64,000 nucleotides of DNA from Streptomyces sp. STR69 (GTDB taxonomy: Bacteria; Actinomycetota; Actinomycetes; Streptomycetales; Streptomycetaceae): assembly GCF_024519455.1 (NCBI RefSeq), contig NZ_JALJRY010000034.1, positions 1 through 64,000 of the forward strand. Reading direction: 5' to 3'. The notes beneath the pieces are model-generated. The model was not told the origin of the DNA. It did no database searches and was given only the letters and a program-made list of their open reading frames with translations. A program made the position numbers and the translations under genes. Positions within the stretch are counted from its first letter, which is position 1. Every line of letters begins with the position of its first letter. Positions 1 to 8,715 of this stretch are shown here, piece by piece.

Positions 1-2
1 GC

Positions 3-353
3 ACCGGTTCGTACAAGGCCTGGCTCGACGGCTACGGCTCGACCCACACCGACACCCTGTCCCAGTCGGTGACGGTCCCGAGCGGCTGCACGGGGACGAC
101 GTTCACCTTCTACCTGCACGTCGACACGGCGGAGACCAGCACCAGCACGGCTTACGACAAGCTGACGGTCACCGCCGGATCGACCACCCTGGCCACCTAC
201 TCGAACCTCAACGCGGCCAGTGGATATGTCGCGAAGTCCTTCAGTCTGTCGGCCTTCGCGGGGACCACGGTCGCGCTGAAGTTCAGCGGGGTCGAGGACT
301 CCTCGCTCCAGACCAGCTTCGTGATCGACGACACCGCCGTCACGACCAGCTGA
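3..353 (+). CDS. C-terminal end of a secreted protein (partial, 5' end outside window)
   Basis: The reading frame is open from the first bases of the window to a TGA at 351-353, so only the last 116 residues are seen. The segment is rich in Thr, Ser, Gly and Tyr, alternates hydrophobic and polar residues like a beta-sandwich, and ends with the motif GVEDSSLQTSFVIDD. This type of C-terminal domain is, from memory, attached to exported Streptomyces hydrolases, often peptidases. The catalytic part is not visible, so no enzymatic function can be given. A perfect hairpin (377-408) follows and separates it from the convergent glucanase gene. Confidence 0.7.
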   Translation, partial: TGSYKAWLDGYGSTHTDTLSQSVTVPSGCTGTTFTFYLHVDTAETSTSTAYDKLTVTAGSTTLATYSNLNAASGYVAKSFSLSAFAGTTVALKFSGVEDSSLQTSFVIDDTAVTTS

Positions 354-376
354 TCCGCTCGACCTGTTCCGTCCGG

Positions 377-408
377 CACCCCGCACGCGCCCCCAGGCGT
401 GCGGGGTG
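377..408. terminator. bidirectional hairpin terminator
   Basis: A perfect 12-bp stem (CACCCCGCACGC at 377-388, GCGTGCGGGGTG at 397-408) with an 8-nt loop lies between two convergent genes. There is no clear U-run, as is usual for Streptomyces terminators. Confidence 0.75.
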
Positions 409-419
409 TTCCGGTTTCC

Positions 420-1607
420 TCAGCTCAGCGGGTCCAGCGTCAGATAGGCCTGCTGCGGGTTCCCGTCGTTGACCAGCGACTCCTGGGCGCCGACGTCGTC
501 GAACGCGAACGCGTACGCCTTGCCGTCCGCCATCTGTGCGTGGATCTTGCGGGCGTAGTGGTTGGTCACCACGTCCTGGTAGAAGTTCGCCGTGGTGGTG
601 TCCGGCTGGTTGGGGTTGACCAGGAGCGTGGAGCGGTTGAAGCCCGCGCACAGTGTGCGTGAAATCGGGCCGCGCACCAGGTCGTTGGGTGCGTCGAGGT
701 ACTTGGCGCAGCCGAAGATGCTGGCCGCGTCGGGCTTCTGGAAGGTGGTGACGACCGCACCGGAGCTGTTGGTGAAGTTCATGACGTTGCCCGAGACCCG
801 GCCGTAGTACTTGGTGTTCGGCTGGTCGGCGAACGGTGTCACGGTCAGGGTCGACGACGCGTACTTCGACCAGACGCGGTTGATGTAGTCGTCCATGACG
901 GTGCTGGGCAGGGCGCCCGTCTCAATGCCGTACGTCGGTGAGAGCGCTCGCAGGACCGTTCCGTCCGACCGGGTCTGGATCAGGTTGGCCCAGCCGCCCG
1001 GCTGCCCGCGCAGCGCGTTGAAGAATCCTGTGTAGCCACCCGACTTGAGATGTCCGGTGCTGGCCGTGCTCCCGTCGGACCGCTGCACCCCGACCGCGTA
1101 CGGTGCCGAGAACATGTCCACCTGGGTGCTGTTGATCCACAGCCCGGAGTCGTTCAGCGTGTACTCGGACCAGTTGAAGAGGATGTTGCGGTTCGGGTCG
1201 GTCGGGTTCTGCACGGCCGGCTGCACCAGGCCGCCGGTGGTCAGCTTGAACACCAGCTTCTGGCCGTAGGAGAAGTAGATGCGGCCCGAGAACTTGGGGA
1301 TCCGGATGGTGGCGGACTGTCCGGCCGCCGGGCCCGCGATCGACGCGTCCGGTGCCGGGGTGGGCGGGTTGCCGCCGGCCGGCCAGGCGTGGAACGTACC
1401 GTTCGCGTCGGCCCAACCCTGTTGGCCGGTCGCGAGGTTGGTGCCGAGGTCGTAGATGTAGACCACGTCGCCGCGGCCCGAGTTGTTGGTGATCTTCAGC
1501 GGGATCGTGGCGGGCACCGCCGCGTCCGCCGTCAGCGGTGTGGCCAGCGCGAGCATCGTGGCCACCGCGGTCGCGGCGCCCAGTCGGCGCAGGATTCTGC
1601 CGAGCAC
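420..1607 (-). CDS. Secreted GH64 family beta-1,3-glucanase
   Basis: This 395-residue protein has an N-terminal signal peptide (positively charged start, hydrophobic stretch about residues 10-25, cleavage near ADA at 27-29) and then a single catalytic domain of the glycoside hydrolase 64 type. GH64 enzymes are thaumatin-like beta-1,3-glucanases that release laminaripentaose from beta-1,3-glucan. Recognisable segments are ITNNSGRGDVVYIYDLG near the N-terminus, FSGRIYFSYGQKL, and FNRSTLLVNPNQP with NHYARKIHAQMADGKAYAFAFDDVG near the C-terminus. It starts at GTG 1607, placed by GGAGG six bases upstream. A second GH64 gene lies at 14444-15655; both have the same 14-bp palindrome upstream. There is no carbohydrate-binding module, so this is a compact form. 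Confidence 0.93.
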   Translation of the reverse strand: MLGRILRRLGAATAVATMLALATPLTADAAVPATIPLKITNNSGRGDVVYIYDLGTNLATGQQGWADANGTFHAWPAGGNPPTPAPDASIAGPAAGQSATIRIPKFSGRIYFSYGQKLVFKLTTGGLVQPAVQNPTDPNRNILFNWSEYTLNDSGLWINSTQVDMFSAPYAVGVQRSDGSTASTGHLKSGGYTGFFNALRGQPGGWANLIQTRSDGTVLRALSPTYGIETGALPSTVMDDYINRVWSKYASSTLTVTPFADQPNTKYYGRVSGNVMNFTNSSGAVVTTFQKPDAASIFGCAKYLDAPNDLVRGPISRTLCAGFNRSTLLVNPNQPDTTTANFYQDVVTNHYARKIHAQMADGKAYAFAFDDVGAQESLVNDGNPQQAYLTLDPLS

Positions 1608-1655
1608 TACTCACCTCCGTGTGGGGGGTGTACGAGAAATTGGTCCGTACCTGTG

Positions 1656-1669
1656 TGAGAGCGCTCTCA
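1656..1669. promoter_or_regulatory. LacI-type operator, perfect 14-bp palindrome
   Basis: TGAGAGCGCTCTCA lies 49 nt upstream of the start codon of the GH64 gene (minus strand). The identical palindrome occurs 54 nt upstream of the other GH64 gene (15709-15722). The central AGCGCT and size match operators of Streptomyces LacI-family sugar repressors such as CebR (known family fact). No such repressor is encoded in this window. Confidence 0.75.
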
Positions 1670-1710
1670 GAGTCGCGCCGAGCCGTGTGTGTGTCAATGA
1701 GTTGAACGAA

Positions 1711-1743
1711 AGGTGCCCACGGCAACTCGCTCCGTGGGCACCT
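1711..1743 (-). terminator. hairpin terminator of the dienelactone hydrolase gene
   Basis: A perfect 12-bp stem, AGGTGCCCACGG (1711-1722) with CCGTGGGCACCT (1732-1743), and a 9-nt loop lies 28 nt beyond the stop codon of the minus-strand gene that ends at 1772. Confidence 0.75.
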
Positions 1744-1771
1744 GGGTTGAATCAGGAAACGCGGTCCTCGA

Positions 1772-2527
1772 TCAGAAGGTGCGCTCCAGCAGGTCGAGCA
1801 GTGCGACCCAGTGACGCTCGTCGGCCTCCGCGTTGTACGACGACGTGTCGGCCTGCGTGTAGCCGTGCTGCGCGCCCGGATAGACCTCGCAGCGGTGCCG
1901 GACGCCCGCCGCGGTGAGCGCGTCGTCGAACCGCTTGATCTGGTCCTCGGGCAGCGAGGAGTCCTGGTCGGCGTGGCCGAAGTACAGCTCGGCGGTGATG
2001 TGTTCGGCGGCCAGGTGCGGACTGTTCGCGTCGTCGGTGGCCAGTCGCCCGCCGTGGAAGCCGCCCACCGCCGCCACCCGGTCCGGGTAGGCGCCGGCGG
2101 TGTAGAGCGCGAGCCGGGCGCCCATGCAGTACCCGGTGATCGCGACCGGCCCGTCGGCGACCACGGGGGACTCGGCCAGCCAGCGCAGATAGGCACCGGC
2201 GTCCCGCTCGACCAGGTCGGGCGTCAGCCCCATGATCAGCGGGCCGACCTTCTGGAAGATGTCCGGCCGTGCCTCGGGATCGATGAACTCCGGCAACTCG
2301 ACCACGGGCGCGCGACCGTGCCGGTAGAACACGTTCGGTACGAGGACCGTGTAACCGGCCTCGGCCAGCCGGTCGGCCATCGACTTCAGGTGCGGACGCA
2401 GTCCGAAGGCGTCCTGGTAGAGCAGCACGGCCGGACGGGGGAGCTCGTCGCCGGGATGCACCAGATAGGCGTCGGCGATGCCGTCCTCGGTGGAGATGTC
2501 CACGGCTGTGCCCTGTACGGCGGTCAT
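1772..2527 (-). CDS. Dienelactone hydrolase family protein
   Basis: This 251-residue cytoplasmic alpha/beta hydrolase belongs to the dienelactone hydrolase family, whose members hydrolyse cyclic esters using a Cys-Asp-His triad. The nucleophile elbow reads GYCMG with Cys134; the acid is in HADQD (Asp187 or Asp189) and the base is His221 in AQHGY. Length and motif order are normal for the family. It is monocistronic: a hairpin lies downstream (1711-1743) and another (2553-2579) separates it from the gene behind. The true substrate cannot be told from sequence; no aromatic-degradation genes are nearby. Confidence 0.9.
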   Translation of the reverse strand: MTAVQGTAVDISTEDGIADAYLVHPGDELPRPAVLLYQDAFGLRPHLKSMADRLAEAGYTVLVPNVFYRHGRAPVVELPEFIDPEARPDIFQKVGPLIMGLTPDLVERDAGAYLRWLAESPVVADGPVAITGYCMGARLALYTAGAYPDRVAAVGGFHGGRLATDDANSPHLAAEHITAELYFGHADQDSSLPEDQIKRFDDALTAAGVRHRCEVYPGAQHGYTQADTSSYNAEADERHWVALLDLLERTF

Positions 2528-2552
2528 GGCGGGGGTGCCTCCCAGCGGATCG

Positions 2553-2579
2553 GCGCCGGGCCGGCTGCCGGCCCGGCGC
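2553..2579 (-). terminator. GC-rich hairpin after the YciO-like gene
   Basis: GCGCCGGGCCGGC (2553-2565) and GCCGGCCCGGCGC (2567-2579) form a near-continuous inverted repeat, 50 nt past the stop codon of the minus-strand gene ending at 2630. The real loop must be wider than the single unpaired base. Confidence 0.55.
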
Positions 2580-2629
2580 GGCGTGTTCCGATCATCGTGG
2601 CACGCCCGATCGGGGCCCCGCCGCCGGGG

Positions 2630-3250
<621 letters not shown>

Positions 3251-3382
3251 CCGCCGAGCTTATGCCGTACGGCCGCGGGTCGCCGCGCGGGCCCTCGCGT
3301 CGCCCGATTCGCACGGGCGTACCCCGGCGAAACCGGGGAAGCCGACAAGTGCGCTCGGGGCTCTCCCCCGAACCCGGGCAGC

Positions 3383-3426
3383 ACGGCTCCGCCGGCGGCT
3401 CCCCTCCGAGGCCGCGGCGGAGCCGT
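3383..3426 (-). terminator. hairpin terminator at the end of the conservon operon
   Basis: ACGGCTCCGCCG (3383-3394) pairs perfectly with CGGCGGAGCCGT (3415-3426). It begins only 6 nt beyond the stop codon of the last P450 gene of the operon. Confidence 0.7.
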
Positions 3427-3432
3427 TCCGGT

Positions 3433-4659
3433 TCAGCCGTGCAGGCGTACCGGGATCTCCTGCCAGCCGAAGGCGATGAAGGACGGCACCTGGCGCAGGG
3501 TGTCCGCGTCGACGGCGAGGCGGGCGTCCGGGAAGCGGTCGAAGAACGCGGGAAGCGCCGTGAGAGCCTCCACGCGGGCGAGCGGCGCGCCGATGCAGCG
3601 GTGCACGCCGATGCCGAAGGACAGGTGGTCGTCGGCCCCACGGGCCGCGTCGAAGACGTCCGCGTCGGGGCCGTAGTGCGCGGGGTCGAGCCCGGCCGCC
3701 GCGTACGTGGTGATGATGGCGTCCCCGGCCGGGACGGTGATGTCGCCGACGGTGAGGTCACTGACCGCGAACCGGAGCGGCAGCGAGGCGATGGACGGGT
3801 GGACGCGCAGGGTCTCGTCCACGACCGCGTCCCAGGTGATCTTCCCGGAGCGTACGTCCGCGAGCTGCTCGGGGCGCTTGAGCAGGGCGACGATCGCGTT
3901 GCCGATGAGGTTGACCGTCGTCTCGAAGCCCGCGCCGATCACCAGCAGCAGCGTGTACAGCAGTTCCTCGTCGCTGAGCCGGTCGCCGTCCTCGTCGCGC
4001 ACCCGGATCAGTTCGGTGGTGAGGTCGTCGCCGGGGTGCTCACTGCGGTGGGCGATCAGCGCGGGCAGCACGGTGCCGATCTGCTGCTGGACGAAGGCCG
4101 CGTGCTCCGGGGACGGGTCGGAGGTGTCCATGATGGCCGCGATCAGCCGCCCGGTGTCGGCCACCAACTCGTCCGGTACGCCGAAGAGTTCACAGATGAT
4201 CCGCATCGGCAGGGGCTGGGCGAGGGCGGCCCTGATGTCGACCGCCCCGGTCTCGACGGCCGCCACCGCGTCGAGCAGCTCCGCCGTGATCGTCTCCACC
4301 CGGGCCCGCATCGCCTCGGTGCGCCGGTGCGTGAAGCTCGGCGCCACGAGCTTGCGCAGGCGGGTGTGGTCGGCACCGTACGTGGAGAGCATGTTGATGA
4401 CGCCGATCCAGCCCAACACCCAGCCCCAGGAGGGGTGTTCGCCCATCTCGGGCCACAGTCGCCAGTGCAGCCGGGGGTCCCTGCTGACCCGCGGGTCGAG
4501 GATCAGTTCCTTCAGGACGTCGTAGCCGGTGGGCGCCCAGGCGGGGATGCCGCCGGGCAGTTCGACGGGCACGATCGGACCGAGGGCACGCAGCTTGGCG
4601 CTCTCTGCTGCCATGTCGGCGCCGAACGGGTCGAGGACGATGCGGTCGGACACGGTCAC
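3433..4659 (-). CDS. Conservon cytochrome P450, canonical (CYP154-like)
   Basis: This 408-residue soluble P450 has all usual signatures: I-helix oxygen-activation motif AGFETT (243-248), K-helix ETLR (Glu282 to Arg285) and the heme-binding loop FGIGVHRCIGAPLAR with Cys355 as the thiolate ligand. It is the last gene of the conservon operon and its GTG start overlaps the stop of the preceding P450 gene by 4 nt, so the two are translationally coupled. In Streptomyces conservons a CYP157-type and a CYP154-type enzyme are commonly encoded together (family knowledge); order and motifs here fit that pair. Substrate and redox partners are unknown; no ferredoxin gene lies in the operon. Confidence 0.92.
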   Translation of the reverse strand: MTVSDRIVLDPFGADMAAESAKLRALGPIVPVELPGGIPAWAPTGYDVLKELILDPRVSRDPRLHWRLWPEMGEHPSWGWVLGWIGVINMLSTYGADHTRLRKLVAPSFTHRRTEAMRARVETITAELLDAVAAVETGAVDIRAALAQPLPMRIICELFGVPDELVADTGRLIAAIMDTSDPSPEHAAFVQQQIGTVLPALIAHRSEHPGDDLTTELIRVRDEDGDRLSDEELLYTLLLVIGAGFETTVNLIGNAIVALLKRPEQLADVRSGKITWDAVVDETLRVHPSIASLPLRFAVSDLTVGDITVPAGDAIITTYAAAGLDPAHYGPDADVFDAARGADDHLSFGIGVHRCIGAPLARVEALTALPAFFDRFPDARLAVDADTLRQVPSFIAFGWQEIPVRLHG

Positions 4660-5873
4660 GACGGGTCTCCTGGCTGGTCGGGGGAGCGGGGGCTGAACCG
4701 GACGGGCAGCGACGTGAGCGAGCGGTGGAAGGGACCGGGCCGCCAGGTCAACTGCTCACGTGCTACGACGGGTTCGAGGTCGGGCAGCCACAGGGTGAGC
4801 CGTTCGATCGCCTCCGTCGCGATGAGCAGCGTGTGCCGCTTGACCGGGCAGGCGTGCGGACCCGCCGACCACGACAGGTGCGAGGCGTCCTTGGGATGCC
4901 GGCCGCTGACGACCTCCTGCTCGGCGAAGTGCGCGAGCGCGCCGTACGAGACGACGACCGGTATCGCCGGTCTGATCCACGTGCCGTGGAACGTGACGGG
5001 CGAACGGGCGTAGTGGATCCCGTAGTTGGCGAGCGGGGTCTCGTGGTGCAGGACCTCTACCACGGCGTCCATGACCGGGCGGGCGCCACTGGTCAGCGTG
5101 GAGTAGTAGACCGAGGTGCCGAGGATGCGGGACAGGGCGTTGGACACCAGGTTCGCGGTCGGCTCGTGCCCCGCGCCCAGGGTGAGGAACACCTGCCAGG
5201 CGACCTCCTCCGGATTCAGCCCGGCCGGATGGTCAAGGAGCCAGCTCGTCAGGTCGTCGCCGCGTGACGTCGCCTTGGCGGCGATGAGTTCGAGGACGTA
5301 GCCGCCGAACTCGGCCTCGCCCTCGGCCGCTTGGGCGCCGCCCTCGATCATCATACCCAGCGCCCGGTCCAGCCGCTCGCTCTGGCTGTCGGGCAGTCCG
5401 AACAGGCTGTTGAAGACCAGCGCCATCAGCGGCCGGGCGAACTCGCCCACCAGATCGGCCTGTCCGCGCGGCCCGATCCGGCTCACCAGCACATGCACCG
5501 CCCGGTGCACCCGGTCCCGCAGGTCGTGCGGCTCGATCCGGTCGAAGGCGTCGATCAGCGAAGCACGGTAGCGGACATGCGCGGCGCCGTCCGCGAACAG
5601 GGAGTTGGGCCGCCAGCGCATCATCCCGAGGACCGGTGAGTCCTCGGCGACGGTCGACTCCCACGGCCGGGGATCGTGCGAGAACGTGACGGTGTCGCGC
5701 AGCAGCTCCAGCGCGGCCCGCCGCTCGGTGACGACGTACGCCGGTACGCCCGGGGCGAGTTCGGCCCAGCCGACCGGCCCCTGGGCGCGCAGGGCGGCGT
5801 AGTAGTCGTAGGGATCCAGCGCGAAGCCGTCCTCCCACAGCCGGACGGGTCGGGTGGGGGAAGAAGTGGTCAC
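4656..5873 (-). CDS. Conservon cytochrome P450 lacking the ExxR arginine (CYP157-like)
   Basis: This is a 405-residue P450-fold protein. The start is GTG 5873, chosen because it overlaps the cvnD stop by 4 nt (GTGA). The heme loop is unusual, SWSAGPHACP with Cys342, and the I-helix reads AGHEPT (234-239). The K-helix that should read ExxR is EVLH (Glu273 to His276), so the otherwise near-invariant arginine is missing. Loss of ExxR is a described property of the CYP157 family of Streptomyces, which sits in conservons beside CYP154. It may be a divergent enzyme or a regulatory partner; activity cannot be judged from sequence. Confidence 0.88.
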   Translation of the reverse strand: MTTSSPTRPVRLWEDGFALDPYDYYAALRAQGPVGWAELAPGVPAYVVTERRAALELLRDTVTFSHDPRPWESTVAEDSPVLGMMRWRPNSLFADGAAHVRYRASLIDAFDRIEPHDLRDRVHRAVHVLVSRIGPRGQADLVGEFARPLMALVFNSLFGLPDSQSERLDRALGMMIEGGAQAAEGEAEFGGYVLELIAAKATSRGDDLTSWLLDHPAGLNPEEVAWQVFLTLGAGHEPTANLVSNALSRILGTSVYYSTLTSGARPVMDAVVEVLHHETPLANYGIHYARSPVTFHGTWIRPAIPVVVSYGALAHFAEQEVVSGRHPKDASHLSWSAGPHACPVKRHTLLIATEAIERLTLWLPDLEPVVAREQLTWRPGPFHRSLTSLPVRFSPRSPDQPGDPS

Positions 5874-6478
5874 CGGTGCTCCGGGGGGTCGCGGTCGATC
5901 AGGTGCTGGACCAGGGCGAGCAGCGCGTCGATCGAGGAGTTCGCGTCCCGGGCGTCGCAGGTCACCAGCGGGGTGTCGGGTGCCAGATCCAGGGCGGCGC
6001 GCAGCTGTTCGTCGGTGTGGTGCCGGGGCGCGTCCGGGAAGGTGTTGAAGGCGACGCCGTACGGCAGCCCGCTCTCCTCGACCAGACCGAGCATGTCGAA
6101 GGAGGCGTCGATGCGGCGGCTGTCGACCAGGACCAGCGCCCCGAGCGCGCCGTGGGCGATGTCCTCCCACAGGGCCCGGAACCGCTCCTGCCCGGGCGTT
6201 CCGAAGAGGTACAGCACGATCCCGCCCGGGAGGCTGAGCCGCCCGAAGTCGATGGCGACGGTCGTCGTCGACTTCTCCCGCACCCCGTCGAGATCGTCCA
6301 CGTGGACGGACGCCTCGGTCAACCGCTCCTCGGTGTGCAGCGGCCGGATCTCCGACACCGAGTCGATCAGGGTCGTCTTGCCCACCCCGAACGGACCGGC
6401 GATCAGGATCTTCACCAACTCCTTGGCGGTGTCCGGCAGATGGATGCCGCTAGTCGTGCTTGAGGGCGCGTAGGCCAT
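5870..6478 (-). CDS. cvnD: Conservon small GTPase CvnD
   Basis: This 202-residue Ras-like GTPase carries the P-loop GPFGVGKTT (28-36) and a switch-II type GTPGQER motif; the usual NKxD specificity motif is not evident, as is normal for the conservon GTPase family. In conservons CvnD is thought to be the switch that assembles with CvnA-C at the membrane, resembling a eukaryotic G-protein module. Its start (ATG 6478) overlaps the end of cvnC by 29 nt and its stop overlaps the next P450 gene by 4 nt, so expression is coupled along the operon. Confidence 0.95.
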   Translation of the reverse strand: MAYAPSSTTSGIHLPDTAKELVKILIAGPFGVGKTTLIDSVSEIRPLHTEERLTEASVHVDDLDGVREKSTTTVAIDFGRLSLPGGIVLYLFGTPGQERFRALWEDIAHGALGALVLVDSRRIDASFDMLGLVEESGLPYGVAFNTFPDAPRHHTDEQLRAALDLAPDTPLVTCDARDANSSIDALLALVQHLIDRDPPEHR

Positions 6479-6812
6479 CGGCCACTCTCTTCAGCAGGTC
6501 GGGGTCGAAGCGTTCGGCGGGCGGGATCGGGGCGCGGGCGAGCACCAGGTTCAGGTCGAGGAGACCGGCGGCGAGGACCCGAACGGCGGACACCGGCAGT
6601 TCGAGCAGGGCCGCCGCCTCCAGTACCGTCAGCGAACCGCCGTACAGCGCGTCCAGCAGGGCGAGTTGAGCCGCGGGCAGCCCGGCCGGTACGGGCTCGC
6701 CGCTGCCGGAGAGCACCGTCAGCCGTTCCAGTTGCGGACGGCTCGGCCGGGCCACTCCGCCGGTCGACAGATACGCGGGGACCAGAGGACGGCCGCCGCG
6801 GCGACCCGTCAT
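6450..6812 (-). CDS. cvnC: Conservon protein CvnC (DUF742)
   Basis: This 120-residue DUF742 protein has the typical region running from LERLTVLSG through AAQLALLDALYGGSLTVLEA to LLKRVADGLRALKHD, which resembles a winged-helix fold. In conservons it is the third conserved member and is found in a complex with the histidine-kinase-like CvnA, the roadblock protein CvnB and the GTPase CvnD. The ATG at 6812 overlaps the cvnB stop (ATGA). Confidence 0.95.
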   Translation of the reverse strand: MTGRRGGRPLVPAYLSTGGVARPSRPQLERLTVLSGSGEPVPAGLPAAQLALLDALYGGSLTVLEAAALLELPVSAVRVLAAGLLDLNLVLARAPIPPAERFDPDLLKRVADGLRALKHD

Positions 6813-7231
6813 GCCGACGTGCCGCCGTCAACTCCCCGCGGAGCGGCGGCCATCGCCTTCTCGCCCAGCCGCGCCACCTGCGAGTGCACCCGGTGCGCGA
6901 GCAGGTCGAGACGCACCTCGGTGTCGCCGTAGGCCGCCACACAAGTCCCGTGATCCGTGGGGACGATGAGCACATACCCGTGGTCCGACTCGATCACCAC
7001 CTGGCGGATCTCGGCGTCCTCCCGGTCGGCGAACGCCGCCGCGGCGGTACGGCACGCCCCCTGCACCGTGCTGGTGATCGCGGCGACCCGCTCGCCCGAG
7101 GCCTGGGACAGCGCGTCGGTGTACCCCCGCACCAGCCCGTCCCGGGTCAGCAGCACTGCGGCCACCACATGCGGCACCTCCAGGATCGGATCGAGCACCC
7201 ACGCCGTGTCGCCCCCATCGCGGCTGATCAT
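6809..7231 (-). CDS. cvnB: Conservon roadblock/LC7 protein CvnB
   Basis: This 140-residue protein has the roadblock/LC7 fold, beginning with a DTAWVLDPILEVPHVVAAVLLTRDGL segment and followed by AAITSTVQGACRTAAA and YVLIVPTDHGTCVAAY. Roadblock proteins usually regulate small GTPases, which suits the CvnD encoded two genes downstream. The start ATG 7231 overlaps the cvnA stop codon by 4 nt. Confidence 0.95.
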   Translation of the reverse strand: MISRDGGDTAWVLDPILEVPHVVAAVLLTRDGLVRGYTDALSQASGERVAAITSTVQGACRTAAAAFADREDAEIRQVVIESDHGYVLIVPTDHGTCVAAYGDTEVRLDLLAHRVHSQVARLGEKAMAAAPRGVDGGTSA

Positions 7232-8715
7232 CTAGCCGCTCCCCCCTCGTAGTCGTTCCCGTGGTTCTTCTGATCGATGTCGCGCACCGCCGGCCGCGGT
7301 CCCGCGGACTCCTCCGTTACGGCGGTCCCGGCGCCCTCACTCGCGGCGCGCGCGGCGGCGGTGCCGGACTGGAGCGCGCCGAGCGCGGCGGCGGCCTGCT
7401 CCGGGCACCGTTCCGGCTGTGCCGGGGCGGTCTGCGTCTTCTGGGCGGCCGGGGCGTTCTGCGCGTTCGCGGCGGCGACCGCGGTGCGGCGGCGCCGTCG
7501 GGGGAGTCCGCCGACGTCGGGGACGGCCTGGTGCCCGGGCACGTCGGCCGCGACCTGTTCGTCACGCTCGGAGCCGTAGGAGTGGGTCGGTGCGGGTGCG
7601 GGTGCGGGTGCGGGTGCGGGCGCGCGGGTGGGAGCGGGGGCCCGACGGGTGGAGCGCGGGGCGCCCGCCGCGGGCGGCTGCCGCTCGGGGTCGATCCGGC
7701 TCAGGAGGTGGCTGTCGATGCGCAGGACCGCGCGGACACCGCCGTACGGGGAGGGCGAGGACACGTCGACACCGAGGTCGAACTGCCGGGTGAGGCGGCC
7801 GATCGCGGCGAACCCCATGCGCGGCGGATCGCCCAGGTCGGTGAGCAGGACCGGGTCGGTACCGGCCACCGTCCGCCGGGCGTGCTCGCGTTCGTCCGGG
7901 GTCATGCCCAGGCCGGCGTCGTCGACGGTGACGCAGACGCCGTGATGGACGTGCTCCAGGTTGACCACGACCTCGGTGTCCGGGGCGGAGTGCCGCAGCG
8001 CGTTGTCGAGGAGCTCGGCGACGATGATCGCGACCGGTTCGACGGCGTGCGAGACCAACGCGGTACCGGCTTCCAGGTGATTGTGCACCCGCACCCGGTG
8101 GTACCCGGCGAGCCGGGCCTGTCCGCCGGTCACCGCCTCCACGAGGTGCGAGTCCTCACGGGCGAGCCCGACCCAGGCCCCGCACACGACGGCCGTGACC
8201 TGCGCCCGGCGCAGCGACTGCTCGTTCTCGTGGTCCAGCATGAACAGGGTCTGCGTCAACTCCGGGTCGTCGTACCGCTGTTGGAGCGCCCGCAAGGCGT
8301 CCTGCAGGCGGTACAGCGCGGCCTGGATCTCCCGGGTGGCCCCGCGCATCCCGGCCTGCGCGGCGGCGTCGATACGGGTGCGCTGCGCGGTGAGTTCCGA
8401 ACGCGCTGTGCTGAGCACGTTTTCGAGGGCGATCCCGAGGGGCGAACCGATGAACTGCGGCTGCGCCGGTCCCGGCACGGCCACCCGTGGATGCGTCAAC
8501 TGCCGGGCGACGGCCGGAATCCGCTGGACGGCGAGATGCTCGACCTCGGCCTCCAACGCCGCCTGAACGCCGACCAGTCGGTCCCGCAGCTCCGTGATCT
8601 CCGCGCGCTGCAGGGCACGTTGACGCCGCGACCGCAGCAGTCCGGCGCCGAGCGCCAGTGCGGACAGCGTGCCGGCGGCGAGCACACCGGTCACCAGGTC
8701 CGGTAATTCGGTCAT
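7228..8715 (-). CDS. cvnA: Conservon sensor histidine-kinase-like protein CvnA
   Basis: This 495-residue protein has one N-terminal membrane segment (about residues 7-27), a helical region, and a HATPase_c domain with an N-box ELLDNALRHS and G1 box DDAGLGM in the middle. The C-terminal 160 residues are low-complexity, Pro/Ala/Arg-rich and probably disordered; they include an Ala-Pro repeat encoded by a 30-bp hexanucleotide array. No clear phospho-acceptor His box or receiver partner gene is seen, as usual for conservon CvnA proteins, which act as membrane scaffolds and possible ATPases. It is the first gene of the six-gene operon. Confidence 0.93.
   Translation of the reverse strand: MTELPDLVTGVLAAGTLSALALGAGLLRSRRQRALQRAEITELRDRLVGVQAALEAEVEHLAVQRIPAVARQLTHPRVAVPGPAQPQFIGSPLGIALENVLSTARSELTAQRTRIDAAAQAGMRGATREIQAALYRLQDALRALQQRYDDPELTQTLFMLDHENEQSLRRAQVTAVVCGAWVGLAREDSHLVEAVTGGQARLAGYHRVRVHNHLEAGTALVSHAVEPVAIIVAELLDNALRHSAPDTEVVVNLEHVHHGVCVTVDDAGLGMTPDEREHARRTVAGTDPVLLTDLGDPPRMGFAAIGRLTRQFDLGVDVSSPSPYGGVRAVLRIDSHLLSRIDPERQPPAAGAPRSTRRAPAPTRAPAPAPAPAPAPTHSYGSERDEQVAADVPGHQAVPDVGGLPRRRRRTAVAAANAQNAPAAQKTQTAPAQPERCPEQAAAALGALQSGTAAARAASEGAGTAVTEESAGPRPAVRDIDQKNHGNDYEGGAAR
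7591..7620. repeat. hexanucleotide tandem repeat inside cvnA
   Basis: Five perfect copies of TGCGGG run without interruption and encode an Ala-Pro dipeptide repeat in the C-terminal tail of CvnA on the minus strand. Because the unit is six bases, gain or loss of a copy keeps the frame. Confidence 0.9.

Noticed and set aside
3433..5873. P450 pair as part of a secondary-metabolite cluster
   Set aside because: No synthase or tailoring genes are adjacent, and overlap with cvnD shows they belong to a conservon.
7591..7620. Short tandem repeats as a possible CRISPR-like array
   Set aside because: Units are contiguous hexamers without spacers and lie inside a coding sequence.
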